NCBI GenBank assembly: GCA_015486475.1 | Contig: WFRO01000177.1 | Span: 1-15,585 of the forward strand | Direction: 5' to 3' | Source of the DNA: Bacteroidales bacterium | Lineage (GTDB): Bacteria; Bacteroidota; Bacteroidia; Bacteroidales; VadinHA17 | Length of the DNA: 15,585 bases | Shown: one piece after another, positions 1 to 7,481 of the stretch | Layout of the letters: the number at the start of each line of letters is the position of its first letter | How positions within the stretch are numbered: the stretch's first letter is position 1 | Notes under the pieces: generated by a model | Database searches by the model: none | Told to the model about the DNA's origin: nothing | What the model saw: the letters and a program-made list of their open reading frames with translations, nothing else | Position numbers and translations under genes: made by a program

Positions 1-1
1 C

Positions 2-148
2 GACGGCACCCTGGCCGCCTGGGACGTCCGCACCCCCACGAAGAACGCCCAGGGCAAGATCGTCAAAGATGCTACGGGAAAGGACTTCCGGCAGGTGTGG
101 GGGATGGAGATAGACTGGGAAGAAATTGAGAAAAGGATTAATAATTAA
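2..148 (+). CDS. 3' end of an unidentified protein (C-terminal 48 residues)
   Basis: An open frame enters from the left edge and stops at TAA 146-148. The visible tail begins DGTLAAWDVRTPTKN and ends with MEIDWEEIEKRINN. Codon choice is GC-rich until the last few codons, which turn AT-rich. The real-gene call rests on that codon use and on the frame running unbroken from the edge to a sensible stop. I recognise no domain in this fragment and make no functional call. It lies on the same strand as the glycosidase genes that follow, so it may belong to the same locus. The final codons (Ile-Asn-Asn-stop) lie inside a small direct repeat: TAATAATTA at 139-147 recurs at 153-161. Confidence 0.6.
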   Translation, partial: DGTLAAWDVRTPTKNAQGKIVKDATGKDFRQVWGMEIDWEEIEKRINN

Positions 149-169
149 CAGATAATAATTAGGGTGCAA

Positions 170-232
170 GGTACTGGTTACAAGGTGCTGGGTGAAGAAG
201 CTCGATGCTCGATACGCGAAGCTCGAAGGGAT
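170..232. repeat. Degenerate heptanucleotide repeat tract
   Basis: The sequence can be read as nine consecutive 7-bp units. Early units are GGTACTG- and GGTGCTG-like. Later units are AAGCTCG- and ATGCTCG-like, with AAGCTCG exact at 198-204 and 219-225. The GGTGCTG unit reappears as a cleaner array at 5667-5701. Individual units are diverged, so the 7-bp register is the main evidence. Confidence 0.6.
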
Positions 233-250
233 GCTGGTTGCAAGGTAGGT

Positions 251-282
251 AATGCACGAATGCGTGAATGATTGACTGATTA
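251..282. repeat. Short 8-bp-period repeat, four units
   Basis: Four 8-bp units follow one another: AATGCACG, AATGCGTG, AATGATTG and ACTGATTA. The first three share AATG. This continues directly from the heptad tract upstream. It could be chance low complexity, but it fits the repeat style of the other gaps. Confidence 0.45.
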
Positions 283-367
283 AATTAAATGAAAAGTTTT
301 ATGCCGTCAACTTTTAACTTTAGCGCACTCCAAGTACTTCAAACTCTAGGCACTCCAAACATTAACT

Positions 368-382
368 CCGGGCACCGCCCGG
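368..382 (+). promoter_or_regulatory. GC-rich hairpin in the GH92 leader
   Basis: CCGGGC at 368-373 pairs with GCCCGG at 377-382 around an ACC loop, a perfect 6-bp stem 44 bp upstream of the ATG at 427. No run of T follows, so it does not look like an intrinsic terminator. A competing pairing is possible between GGGG at 381-384 and CCCC at 392-395. A role in leader folding or mRNA stability is only a guess. Confidence 0.4.
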
Positions 383-426
383 GGATGTAGGCCCCATGAT
401 CCACAAATCTATTAAAGCATAGCGCT

Positions 427-3348
427 ATGAAAAGACTATTTCTCATCCTCTTCCTCCCCCTCCTCCTGGCAGGGGCCTGCAGCCGGCAGGCTGCCGACCT
501 CACGCAATATGCCGACCCGATGGTCGGCACGGGCTTCCACGGCCACACCTTCCCCGGCGCCGTATGGCCTTACGGCATGGTACAGGTAAGTCCCGACACG
601 CGTCTCAACGAGTGGGACAACTGCTCCGGCTACCACTGGTCCAACCCCACCATCATGGGTTTTACCCACACCCACTACAGCGGCACGGGCGGTGGCGGCG
701 GCTCCGACATCCTTTTCATGCCCGACACGGGCCGCATCAAGTGGCAGGCGGGACCGGAGGACAACCCGGCCGCCGGCTACCGCTCAGCCTACTCCCACGA
801 CCATGAGACCGCCCTCCCCGGCTACTACAAAGTACTCCTCGACGACTGTCAGACCACCGCCGAGCTGACGGCCACGCCCCGCTGCGGCTTCCACCGCTAT
901 ACTTTCCCCGCTACTGATGAGGCTTACGTCCTCCTCGACCTGTTCCACGGCAATGAAGACCGTCCCGACAGCCTCTTCCTCCACTTCGACGGTCCCGGCG
1001 GCGAGATCACCGGCTACCGCGCCGCCTCGGGAGGCCTCGACGGACCCAGGACGTGGTACTTCGTCGCCCGTTTCAACAAGCCGGTGAAAGAATACAAAGA
1101 ACAAAAAATGAAAGCCCACGGCATCACGCCCCCCTCGCTGAAAGCTGCTTTCCGCTTCGATGCCTCCGACGGCAAGCCCCTCCTCCTGAAGATCGGTCTC
1201 TCCACGATCAGCATCGAGGGCGCACGCAAGAACCTGGAAGCCGGGATCCCCGGCTGGGATTTCGATGCTGTCCGGGAAAAGGCCCGCACGGCCTGGAACA
1301 GGGAGCTGGGCAGGATCACCCTCGACGGCGCCACGGAGAAAGAGAAGCGCATCTTCTACTCGGCCATGTATCACGCCTTCATCCACCCCAGCCTGTACAT
1401 GGACGTGGACAGCCGTTTCCGCAGTACCAACGGCAAGGTCTATACTGCCAAAGACTTCGTCAACTACACCAACTTCTCCCTCTGGGACACCTGGCGCGCC
1501 CTGCATCCCCTGCAGACGATCATCAACCGGCAACGCACACGCGACTTCATCCGCACCTTCCTGGAACGTTACGAGGATGCCGGCAACATGCCCATCATGG
1601 AGTTCTCCGGCAACGAGCGTTATGCCATGATCGGCTACCATTCGCTGCCCGTGACGGCGGACGCCTGGGCCAAAGGCATCGGCGGTTTCTCCCGCGACAC
1701 GGCCCTGCAGGCCATGATCCACCTGGCCGACAGCTACCGCGCCGGCAAGAAGTTCTACCTGCAATACGGTTTCATCCCCTACGACCTGGCCTCCCAGTCG
1801 GTCTCCCGTACCCTCGAATATGCTTACGACGACTGGTGTGTCACGCGCCTGGCCGAAGGGGTGGACGAAAAGGCTTTCAACCTCTTCAACCAGCGGGGAC
1901 AGTTCTACCGCAACCTCTTCGACAAGAAGGTGAAGTTCATGGTGCCCAAAAGCAGCGACTACACCTGGCTGCCCGACTTCAACCCCGGTGAGAGCACGAT
2001 GAACTATACCGAGGCCAATGCCTGGCAGTACACGCCCAGCGTCTTCCAGGATGTGTACGGCCTCATTGACCTGATGGGCGGTGATACGGCCTTTGTCGGC
2101 TGGCTCGACCGTCTCTTTACCACCCCCGTGGACACCAATGTCATGAAGGTGGCCGACGCCTCGGGGCAGATCGGCCAGTATGCCCACGGCAACGAGCCCA
2201 GCCACCACATCGCCTACCTGTATGACTATGCCGGCGCTCCCTGGAAGACACAGTCCCGTGTGCGAGAGATCCTCACCACCCTTTACGACGACACCCCCGC
2301 CGGTATCTGCGGCAACGATGACGCCGGCCAGATGTCGGCCTGGTATGTGCTGAGCAGCCTGGGTCTCTATGCCGTCACCCCCGGCCTCGACTACTTCGTT
2401 TTCGGAAGCCCCCTTTTCGACCGGACCACCCTCCATCTTGAGAACGGAAAGACTTTCGTTATCAGGGCGGAGAACAATGCTCCGGACCATCCCTATATCC
2501 AAAAGGTCACCCTCAACGGTCAGCCTTACACCCACACCTGGCTGCGCTCGCAGGACATCCAGGCCGGCGGCGAGCTGGTTTTCACCCTTGGCGCCAGGCC
2601 CAATAAAGCCTGGGGAGTGGATCCCAAAGACAGGCCCCCCATGCCGAAGTATGTGGCAGCACCTCTGCCGGTGATCTCCTTCAGCGAGCGTGTCTTCCTC
2701 GACCGGACGAAGGTGTCCCTCTCCTGTCCTGCCGGCAATGCAGTGATCCGTTATACCCTCGACGGCAGCGAGCCGGATGATCAGGCACCCGCCTATCGCA
2801 AGCCTTTCATCGTCGATCACTCCCTCACCCTGCGGGCCCGCTGTTATGTCAAAGACCTGCCACCCGGCTATGCCGTGGCACAGACCTTCCGCAAGGCGGT
2901 CCTCACACCTGCTACCCCCGTAGCCCATGCGCGCCCCGGCCTGCGCTATGTGTACCGCGAAGGGTTCTGCGAGACCACCGCCGACCGGCTGAAATACCCG
3001 GTAAATAACCGGGGCGTCATCGCTACTTTCAATGTTGACTCTATCCGCGATCAGCGTCCTTTCAGCTATGAGTTCGACGGCTACCTCAAAGCGCCGGTGG
3101 ACGGACTGTATAAATTTTACCTGGAATCGAACGACGGCGCGGTGCTCTTCATCGATGGCAGGAAGGTCATCGACAACGACGGCGGCCACCCCGCCCAGGC
3201 ACTGCTGAGCAACGTAGGGATGAAGAAAGGCCTCCATCCCGTACGTCTCTTCTACTTCCAGATGGGACGCGCCAAGAAGCTGGTGGTCAAATGGAAGGTA
3301 CCCGGCAAAACGCTTATACCCGTCCCTGCCCAGGCATTGTATCATTAA
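427..3348 (+). CDS. GH92 exo-alpha-mannosidase-type lipoprotein with chitobiase-type and PA14 modules
   Basis: The 973-residue product starts with a lipoprotein signal (lipobox LAGAC, acylated Cys18), so it is probably membrane-anchored in the periplasm or at the surface. GH92 hallmarks are clear. They are the N-terminal block MVGTGFHGHTFPGA and SPDT, SGNERYAMIGYHS near 393, TEANAWQY with Glu529 in the position of the family's general acid, HGNEPSHH at 587-594, and GNDDAGQMSAWY starting at 629, which carries the candidate catalytic aspartates. Characterised GH92 enzymes are calcium-dependent inverting exo-alpha-mannosidases. The family core is about 720-760 residues. The extra length here is a chitobiase/hexosaminidase C-terminal-type domain (about 749-822) and a PA14 domain (about 838-968), probably for carbohydrate binding. 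The start at 427 gives a complete signal peptide. The next gene begins 21 bp after the stop, suggesting cotranscription. Family is certain; linkage specificity cannot be read from sequence. Confidence 0.95.
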   Translation: MKRLFLILFLPLLLAGACSRQAADLTQYADPMVGTGFHGHTFPGAVWPYGMVQVSPDTRLNEWDNCSGYHWSNPTIMGFTHTHYSGTGGGGGSDILFMPDTGRIKWQAGPEDNPAAGYRSAYSHDHETALPGYYKVLLDDCQTTAELTATPRCGFHRYTFPATDEAYVLLDLFHGNEDRPDSLFLHFDGPGGEITGYRAASGGLDGPRTWYFVARFNKPVKEYKEQKMKAHGITPPSLKAAFRFDASDGKPLLLKIGLSTISIEGARKNLEAGIPGWDFDAVREKARTAWNRELGRITLDGATEKEKRIFYSAMYHAFIHPSLYMDVDSRFRSTNGKVYTAKDFVNYTNFSLWDTWRALHPLQTIINRQRTRDFIRTFLERYEDAGNMPIMEFSGNERYAMIGYHSLPVTADAWAKGIGGFSRDTALQAMIHLADSYRAGKKFYLQYGFIPYDLASQSVSRTLEYAYDDWCVTRLAEGVDEKAFNLFNQRGQFYRNLFDKKVKFMVPKSSDYTWLPDFNPGESTMNYTEANAWQYTPSVFQDVYGLIDLMGGDTAFVGWLDRLFTTPVDTNVMKVADASGQIGQYAHGNEPSHHIAYLYDYAGAPWKTQSRVREILTTLYDDTPAGICGNDDAGQMSAWYVLSSLGLYAVTPGLDYFVFGSPLFDRTTLHLENGKTFVIRAENNAPDHPYIQKVTLNGQPYTHTWLRSQDIQAGGELVFTLGARPNKAWGVDPKDRPPMPKYVAAPLPVISFSERVFLDRTKVSLSCPAGNAVIRYTLDGSEPDDQAPAYRKPFIVDHSLTLRARCYVKDLPPGYAVAQTFRKAVLTPATPVAHARPGLRYVYREGFCETTADRLKYPVNNRGVIATFNVDSIRDQRPFSYEFDGYLKAPVDGLYKFYLESNDGAVLFIDGRKVIDNDGGHPAQALLSNVGMKKGLHPVRLFYFQMGRAKKLVVKWKVPGKTLIPVPAQALYH

Positions 3349-3369
3349 TCCTGAAATAAAAGTATATTT

Positions 3370-5637
3370 ATGAGATCCACAAATGCATCATCAAAATGTA
3401 ATTTCATGAGAACGGTCCTCCTTATCTCACTTTCTCTCCTCTCCTCTCTCACCCTCTCGCATGCCGGCATCCCCGATGAGCCGTTCCTTCAGGAATACCG
3501 TCAGTTCTACCTCCTGCCTTCAAAGGCGGCCAATGATGTACGCACCATCCTGGTGGACAGCAACGATGTCGTTTGGGCCGGCACCCCGGCGGGCCTGTTC
3601 TTCCTGCAGCCCGGCAGGAGCTCATGGCAGGCCGCCCTGCCGGCAGCGGAACAGGGGCCTGTCTTCGATCTCTATCTTGACAGGAAAGCTAAAGTATGGG
3701 TCGCTGCCTGGAACGGTCTCTACCGTTTCAACGGACTGAAAAAAGAAAAGATCGCAGATGTGGATGGCCCCATGGCTGTCGCAGGCAGTGACGGTACGGA
3801 TATCCTGGCCATGGGGCCGGCCGGCCTGTGGCGTTATGACGGCAAAGCCTGGGAGAAGGAAGAGATGCCTTTCTCACGGGAGGACCGCTGTCTGGTGACC
3901 GATATCAAAGGAGGTTTCTACCTGGGCACGGGCCGCGGGGTGTGGCACCGCCGCGGAGAGCATGTCACCCACCTGTGGAACCCCTCCCAGCTCATCAGTG
4001 ATAATATCTTCGACATCGCATACCACACCAACAAAGAGGTCTGGATAGGAGGCCTCGGAGGTATCTCCGTATTCACCACCAACAAGGACCAGAAGCTGAC
4101 GGACATCACCCCGGCCACGGGTCTTCCCAACATCTGGGTAAGATGTGTGGAGAGAGCCCCTACCGGCGTGATGTGGGCAGGCACTGACGGCGGGGTGGTG
4201 CGTTTCCTGGGCCCCAAACACTCGCTGCGTCACAGTCTGCGCTGGCTGCCCGACGACCGTGTGCGGGACATCGCCTTCGACAGCCGGGGCGACGTTTGGG
4301 TGGCCACCGCGGGGGGCATAAGCGTCCTGCGGAAGAAGAAGATCACCCTGGAACAGAAAGCCGCTTATTACCAGGGCCTCCTGGAAAGGCGCCATATACG
4401 GAAACCGGGACTGGTGGAGAAATGCCGCCTGCGCACCCCCGGCGACACCACCTCCTGGGAACCCATGGACGATGACAATGACGGGCAGTACACCAGCATG
4501 TACCTGGCCATGGAGAGCTACCGCTATGCCGTCACCAAAAACCCGGCAGCACGGGAAAACGCCGTAAAAGCTTTCCATGCCCTGAAGTTCCTGCAGACGG
4601 TCACGGGAACAGACGGTTTCGTAGCCCGCACGGTCATCCCCGTTACCTGGAAACGCATGGCCGATCCCAACGAGACCATCACGGACCGGCAGTACGCCGA
4701 CCGGCTGGTACACAACCCGCGCGATAAAAAAGTGGAGAACCACTGGCGGAGATCGAAGGACGGTAAATGGCTCTGGAAAGGAGATACCAGCAGTGACGAG
4801 ATCACCGGTCACATGTACGGATACACCATTTTCTGGGAGATGATCGCCAAAGACGATCCGCAGCTCCGCAAAGAGGTGAGCCGGCATGTCACCCGGATCC
4901 TTGACTATATCATCGACAACGGCTATGTGCTGAAAGATCTCGACGGCACCCACACCAAATGGGGCGTGTGGGCTCCCCGTTACCTCAACGACGACCCCGA
5001 CTGGGCCACCGAAAGAGGGATCAACTCGCTGGAGATCCTCTCCTATCTCAAGCTGGCTTACGAAGTGAGCGGCAAAGAAAAATACCAGCAGGAGTACGAA
5101 AAACTGATAAAGGACCATCACTATGCTGAGAACACCCTGCAGGCCAAAACGGTGATGCCTGCCTGGCGCACCTTCATTGACGATGAACTGGTGGCCCTCG
5201 CTTACCCTTCCCTCATGCTCTATGAGAAAGACGAGACCCTCCGCGACCTTTACCAGAAAAGCATGGATGCCTGGTACCAGGCCTGCAAGAACGACGACAG
5301 CCCCTTCTATTACTATACCTACGATGCTTTCCGGAAAAAAGAGGTGAGACTCGAACGTTCTGTGCTCTTTCTGCGCGACAACCCCCTCGACCTGGTCCGC
5401 TGGACTGTCGACAACAGCCGCCGCGAAGACATCACCCTCACCCACAAACCTATCCTGGAGGATGTGGAAACCAGCCGCCTCCTGCCCCCCGGAGAAAGAG
5501 GCATCATGCGCTGGGACAAGAACCCCTGGAAAGCCGTGCAGGGCGACGGCGGCCGCACCGAAGCAAGCCCCACCTTCTGGCTCCTGCCCTACTGGATGGG
5601 GAGGTATTATGGATATATCAATAAAGTCGAAGAGTGA
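3370..5637 (+). CDS. Secreted Reg_prop beta-propeller fused to a helical (alpha/alpha toroid-like) domain
   Basis: This is a 755-residue exported protein. The hydrophobic signal (MRTVLLISLSLLSSL, cleavage after SHA) begins at Met13, so translation may really start at the ATG at 3406. The ATG at 3370 is kept as the outer bound. Residues about 50-330 carry repeated two-component-regulator-propeller strands such as VWAGTPAGLFFL, VWVAAWNGLYRF, VWIGGLGGISVF and VWVATAGGISVL, about seven blades. From about 340 to the end the protein is helix-rich with many aromatic and acidic residues, including MDDDNDGQYTSMYLA (366-380) and DTSSDEITGHMYGY (472-485). This resembles (alpha/alpha)6-barrel glycosidases and lyases, but I can name no family. 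There is no transmembrane, kinase or DNA-binding segment, so it is not a hybrid sensor. It follows the GH92 gene closely, and a role in binding or cleaving the same glycan is inferred. The last codons lie in an AAAGTCGAA repeat that recurs just past the stop. Confidence 0.9.
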   Translation: MRSTNASSKCNFMRTVLLISLSLLSSLTLSHAGIPDEPFLQEYRQFYLLPSKAANDVRTILVDSNDVVWAGTPAGLFFLQPGRSSWQAALPAAEQGPVFDLYLDRKAKVWVAAWNGLYRFNGLKKEKIADVDGPMAVAGSDGTDILAMGPAGLWRYDGKAWEKEEMPFSREDRCLVTDIKGGFYLGTGRGVWHRRGEHVTHLWNPSQLISDNIFDIAYHTNKEVWIGGLGGISVFTTNKDQKLTDITPATGLPNIWVRCVERAPTGVMWAGTDGGVVRFLGPKHSLRHSLRWLPDDRVRDIAFDSRGDVWVATAGGISVLRKKKITLEQKAAYYQGLLERRHIRKPGLVEKCRLRTPGDTTSWEPMDDDNDGQYTSMYLAMESYRYAVTKNPAARENAVKAFHALKFLQTVTGTDGFVARTVIPVTWKRMADPNETITDRQYADRLVHNPRDKKVENHWRRSKDGKWLWKGDTSSDEITGHMYGYTIFWEMIAKDDPQLRKEVSRHVTRILDYIIDNGYVLKDLDGTHTKWGVWAPRYLNDDPDWATERGINSLEILSYLKLAYEVSGKEKYQQEYEKLIKDHHYAENTLQAKTVMPAWRTFIDDELVALAYPSLMLYEKDETLRDLYQKSMDAWYQACKNDDSPFYYYTYDAFRKKEVRLERSVLFLRDNPLDLVRWTVDNSRREDITLTHKPILEDVETSRLLPPGERGIMRWDKNPWKAVQGDGGRTEASPTFWLLPYWMGRYYGYINKVEE

Positions 5638-5666
5638 TAAAAGTCGAAAAGTATGAAAAGTGGAAA

Positions 5667-5701
5667 GGTGCTGGGTACTGGGTGCTGGGTGCTGGGTGCT
5701 G
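5667..5701. repeat. Heptanucleotide array GGTGCTG, 5 copies
   Basis: There are five head-to-tail 7-bp units. Four are exactly GGTGCTG and the second is GGTACTG. The same two heptads occur, more scattered, at 170-190 in the first gap. Confidence 0.9.
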
Positions 5702-5741
5702 CCCGTCCGACTGGCGTCAGCCCCGTCCGACTGGACATTCG
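5702..5741. repeat. Two 20-bp direct repeat units followed by inverted sequence
   Basis: CCCGTCCGACTGG occurs at 5702-5714 and again at 5722-5734, exactly 20 bp apart. The following bases include a small hairpin (CGTCC GGGC GGACG, 5740-5753). GGACGGG at 5749-5755 is complementary to the start of each repeat unit, allowing alternative stems. Confidence 0.75.
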
Positions 5742-5771
5742 TCCGGGCGGACGGGCGGGGTGCCAGGTGCT

Positions 5772-5799
5772 GGGCACAGGGCACAGAGCACAGAGCTCA
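5772..5799. repeat. Heptanucleotide array GGGCACA, 4 copies
   Basis: There are four 7-bp units: GGGCACA twice, then GAGCACA, then GAGCTCA. Degeneracy increases toward the right end. Confidence 0.8.
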
Positions 5800-5863
5800 G
5801 GTTGCGTCAACCATTCCTCTTTGCGTTCTCAGCGCTTCTTCGTGTCCTCTGCGAGAAGCCTTT

Positions 5864-5912
5864 CACTACCAACCACCAACTACGAACTACGAACCACGAA
5901 CCACGAAGTACA
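5864..5912. repeat. Heptanucleotide array AACYACG, 7 copies
   Basis: There are seven 7-bp units with consensus AACYACG. The four central units are exact (AACTACG twice, then AACCACG twice); the outer units are variants. The array abuts the 20-bp palindrome at 5912. Confidence 0.85.
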
Positions 5913-5931
5913 GACAAGGCATGCCTTGTCT
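5912..5931. repeat. Perfect 20-bp palindrome
   Basis: AGACAAGGCA at 5912-5921 is followed immediately by its exact reverse complement at 5922-5931. It ends 18 bp before the ATG of the next gene. It could form a cruciform or hairpin, or bind a dimeric protein. No T-run follows, and its position just upstream of a start codon argues against a terminator for the previous gene. Confidence 0.9.
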
Positions 5932-5949
5932 CTAACTGAATCTTGAACC

Positions 5950-7464
5950 ATGAACAATAAACCAAAATCTACCTATTTAAATAGATATTTAAATACCTAT
6001 TTTAATGCCTATTTAAATACCTATTTCTTTCTTGCACTTTTTCTTCTTCTGCCTGTATTTGCATCTGCGCAGGAGAAGAGTGCCGGGGAAATTCCGGATC
6101 TCAGGAACCGCCTGGAGCTGTTCGTCGACTCTTTTTTGATCGACCGCATGGAGGGCACCTCGCTGGTGTTGCACCATCCCGTGGACCAAGGCCCTGTGAT
6201 GTCCTTTGACAAGCCCTGGGAAGGTGCTTTCTGTGCCTATGTCACGGTGATAAGGGAAGACAGTCTTTTTCGTCTGTACTATCGTGGTATGCCTAAGGGC
6301 AGCAGTGACGGCAGCCCGATGGAGGTCACCTGCTATGCCGGGTCGAAGGACGGCATCCACTGGACGAAGCCCGACCTGGGACTCTTTGAGGTGGACGGCA
6401 CCCGGAACAACAATGTCATTCTGGCCCATGCTGCGCCGGTGACACACAACTTCTCCCCTTTCCTTGACACCCGTCCCGGTGTGCCGGCCGGAGAGCGTTA
6501 CAAGGCCCTGGGTGGTATCTCGAAGAGCGGCCTCATCGCCTGGTCTTCCCCCGACGGCATCCACTGGAAAAAGATGCAGGACAAGCCGGTGATAACGGAA
6601 GGGGCTTTTGACTCGCAGAACGTATCTTTCTGGTCGGAGGCCGAGCAAAAATACATCTGCTACTTCCGCACATGGACCCGGGAGAACGGTGTCAACTACC
6701 GCACGGTGAGCCGTACCGTCTCCGACGATTTCCTCCACTGGAGCAAGCCGGTGGAGATGAGTTTCGGCAACACGCCGCGGGAGCAGCTCTATACCAACCA
6801 GACCGCGCCCTACTACCGCGCTCCCCACATCTACATATCCGTGGCAGCCCGTTTTATGCCGCACCGCCAGGTGCTCACCGGGGAGCAGGCCCGCGCCCTC
6901 CGGGTCAACCCGAAATACTTTCACGATTGCTCCGATGCCGTGCTGATGAGCAGCCGGGGCGGCAACCGCTATTGCCGCACCTTCATGGAAGGGTACGTGC
7001 GCCCCGGCATAGGGCTGCAGAACTGGGTCTCCCGCTCCAACTACCCGGCGCTCAACATCGTACAGACCAGTCCCACGGAGATGTCCCTCTATCTAAATGA
7101 AGACTATGCCCAGCCCACTGCCCACCTGCACCGTTATTCCCTGCGCATCGACGGGTTCGTATCGGTAAATGCACCCTACAAAGGAGGCTCCCTGACCACC
7201 AAACCTTTTCGATTCAATGGTGACACCCTCTTCCTCAATTTCTCCACTTCGGCCGCCGGATCGGTACAGGTGGAGATACAGGATGCCGGGGGCCGCCCTC
7301 TCTCCGGTTTCTCCCTGCAGGAGTGCCGGGAGATCATCGGCAATGAGATCGCCAAACCCGTCACCTGGACTTCAGGGAAGAACCTGGCTACACTGAAGGG
7401 AAAAACGGTGCGCCTTCATTTTGTCATGAAAGATGCCGATCTTTACAGTATTCAATTCAAATAA
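5950..7464 (+). CDS. Secreted five-blade beta-propeller glycoside-hydrolase-like protein
   Basis: This is a 504-residue exported protein. The signal peptide ends near VFASA/Q, but its N-terminal part is unusually long because codons 8-27 come from a 12-bp repeat. Propeller-glycosidase features include LELFVDSFLIDR, the blade-like GSKDGIHWTKPDLGLFE and SSPDGIHWKKM, FDSQNVSFWSEAEQKYICYF, and SDDFLHWSKP. These are typical of proteins loosely annotated as GH32/GH43-like five-bladed glycosidases in Bacteroidota and Planctomycetota. FMEGYVRPGIGLQNWVSRSNYPA around Glu347 looks like an active-site or conserved core segment. The last ~110 residues look like a small beta-sandwich. I cannot place it in a numbered GH family. 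The GH31 gene starts 17 bp after its stop, so the two are probably cotranscribed. Catalytic function is an inference; a binding-only role is possible. Confidence 0.85.
   Translation: MNNKPKSTYLNRYLNTYFNAYLNTYFFLALFLLLPVFASAQEKSAGEIPDLRNRLELFVDSFLIDRMEGTSLVLHHPVDQGPVMSFDKPWEGAFCAYVTVIREDSLFRLYYRGMPKGSSDGSPMEVTCYAGSKDGIHWTKPDLGLFEVDGTRNNNVILAHAAPVTHNFSPFLDTRPGVPAGERYKALGGISKSGLIAWSSPDGIHWKKMQDKPVITEGAFDSQNVSFWSEAEQKYICYFRTWTRENGVNYRTVSRTVSDDFLHWSKPVEMSFGNTPREQLYTNQTAPYYRAPHIYISVAARFMPHRQVLTGEQARALRVNPKYFHDCSDAVLMSSRGGNRYCRTFMEGYVRPGIGLQNWVSRSNYPALNIVQTSPTEMSLYLNEDYAQPTAHLHRYSLRIDGFVSVNAPYKGGSLTTKPFRFNGDTLFLNFSTSAAGSVQVEIQDAGGRPLSGFSLQECREIIGNEIAKPVTWTSGKNLATLKGKTVRLHFVMKDADLYSIQFK
5971..6030 (+). 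repeat. 12-bp tandem repeat translated within a signal peptide
   Basis: There are five 12-bp units with consensus ACCTATTTAAAT; the last is diverged at its 3' half. Being a multiple of three, the array stays in frame and encodes a four-residue repeat (Tyr-Leu/Phe-Asn-x) directly before the hydrophobic core of the signal peptide. It is far more AT-rich than the rest of the gene. Confidence 0.9.
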
Positions 7465-7481
7465 CCTTTTATCTGCCTGCC

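Larger units (their letters stand above)
149..426. other. Repeat-rich gap upstream of the GH92 gene
   Basis: This 278-bp gap has no supportable gene. It holds a 7-bp-period stretch (170-232), an 8-bp-period stretch (251-282), a CAACTTT/TAACTTT pair (308-321), two copies of GCACTCCAA 25 bp apart (325-333 and 350-358) and a GC hairpin (368-382). The only promoter-like string I see is TAACTTTA at 315-322. It partly resembles the Bacteroidota -7 element TAnnTTTG but has no good -33 partner, so I do not call a promoter. Confidence 0.7.
5638..5949. other. Repeat-rich gap between pairs 1 and 2
   Basis: This 312-bp gap has no supportable gene; short open frames in it read through tandem repeats. In order it holds AAAAGT-type units (5640-5666), heptads at 5667-5701, a 20-bp direct repeat at 5702-5741 whose CCCGTCC can pair with GGACGGG at 5749-5755, heptads at 5772-5799, a pyrimidine-rich stretch with TTTGCG and CTCTGCG strings (5815-5863), heptads at 5864-5912 and a perfect 20-bp palindrome at 5912-5931. 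I see no convincing promoter. Confidence 0.75.

Noticed and set aside
784..3345. An 853-codon open frame on the minus strand opposite the GH92 gene
   Set aside because: It shadows a strongly supported GH92 gene. Its translation has no recognisable domain and its openness is explained by GC-rich codon use on the other strand. The same applies to the long minus-strand frames at 3874-5784, 7674-9188, 10686-12467 and 12579-14141.
3363..3370. TATATTTA as a -7 promoter element for the Reg_prop gene
   Set aside because: It only partly matches the TAnnTTTG pattern and the nearest TTG upstream (3337-3339) is spaced poorly. It is better treated as AT-rich spacer within a cotranscribed pair.
3370..5637. 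Reading the Reg_prop protein as a hybrid two-component system regulator of the locus
   Set aside because: It has a signal peptide and a propeller but no transmembrane helix, histidine kinase, receiver or DNA-binding domain.
5702..5755. Insertion sequence end or miniature transposon
   Set aside because: The 20-bp direct repeat with nearby inverted sequence lacks paired terminal inverted repeats and target-site duplication at sensible boundaries.
5634..5946. Three overlapping short plus-strand open frames of 91-101 codons in the gap after the Reg_prop gene
   Set aside because: They read through the heptad arrays and the 20-bp repeat and palindrome in different frames. The products are low-complexity and none has gene-like composition.
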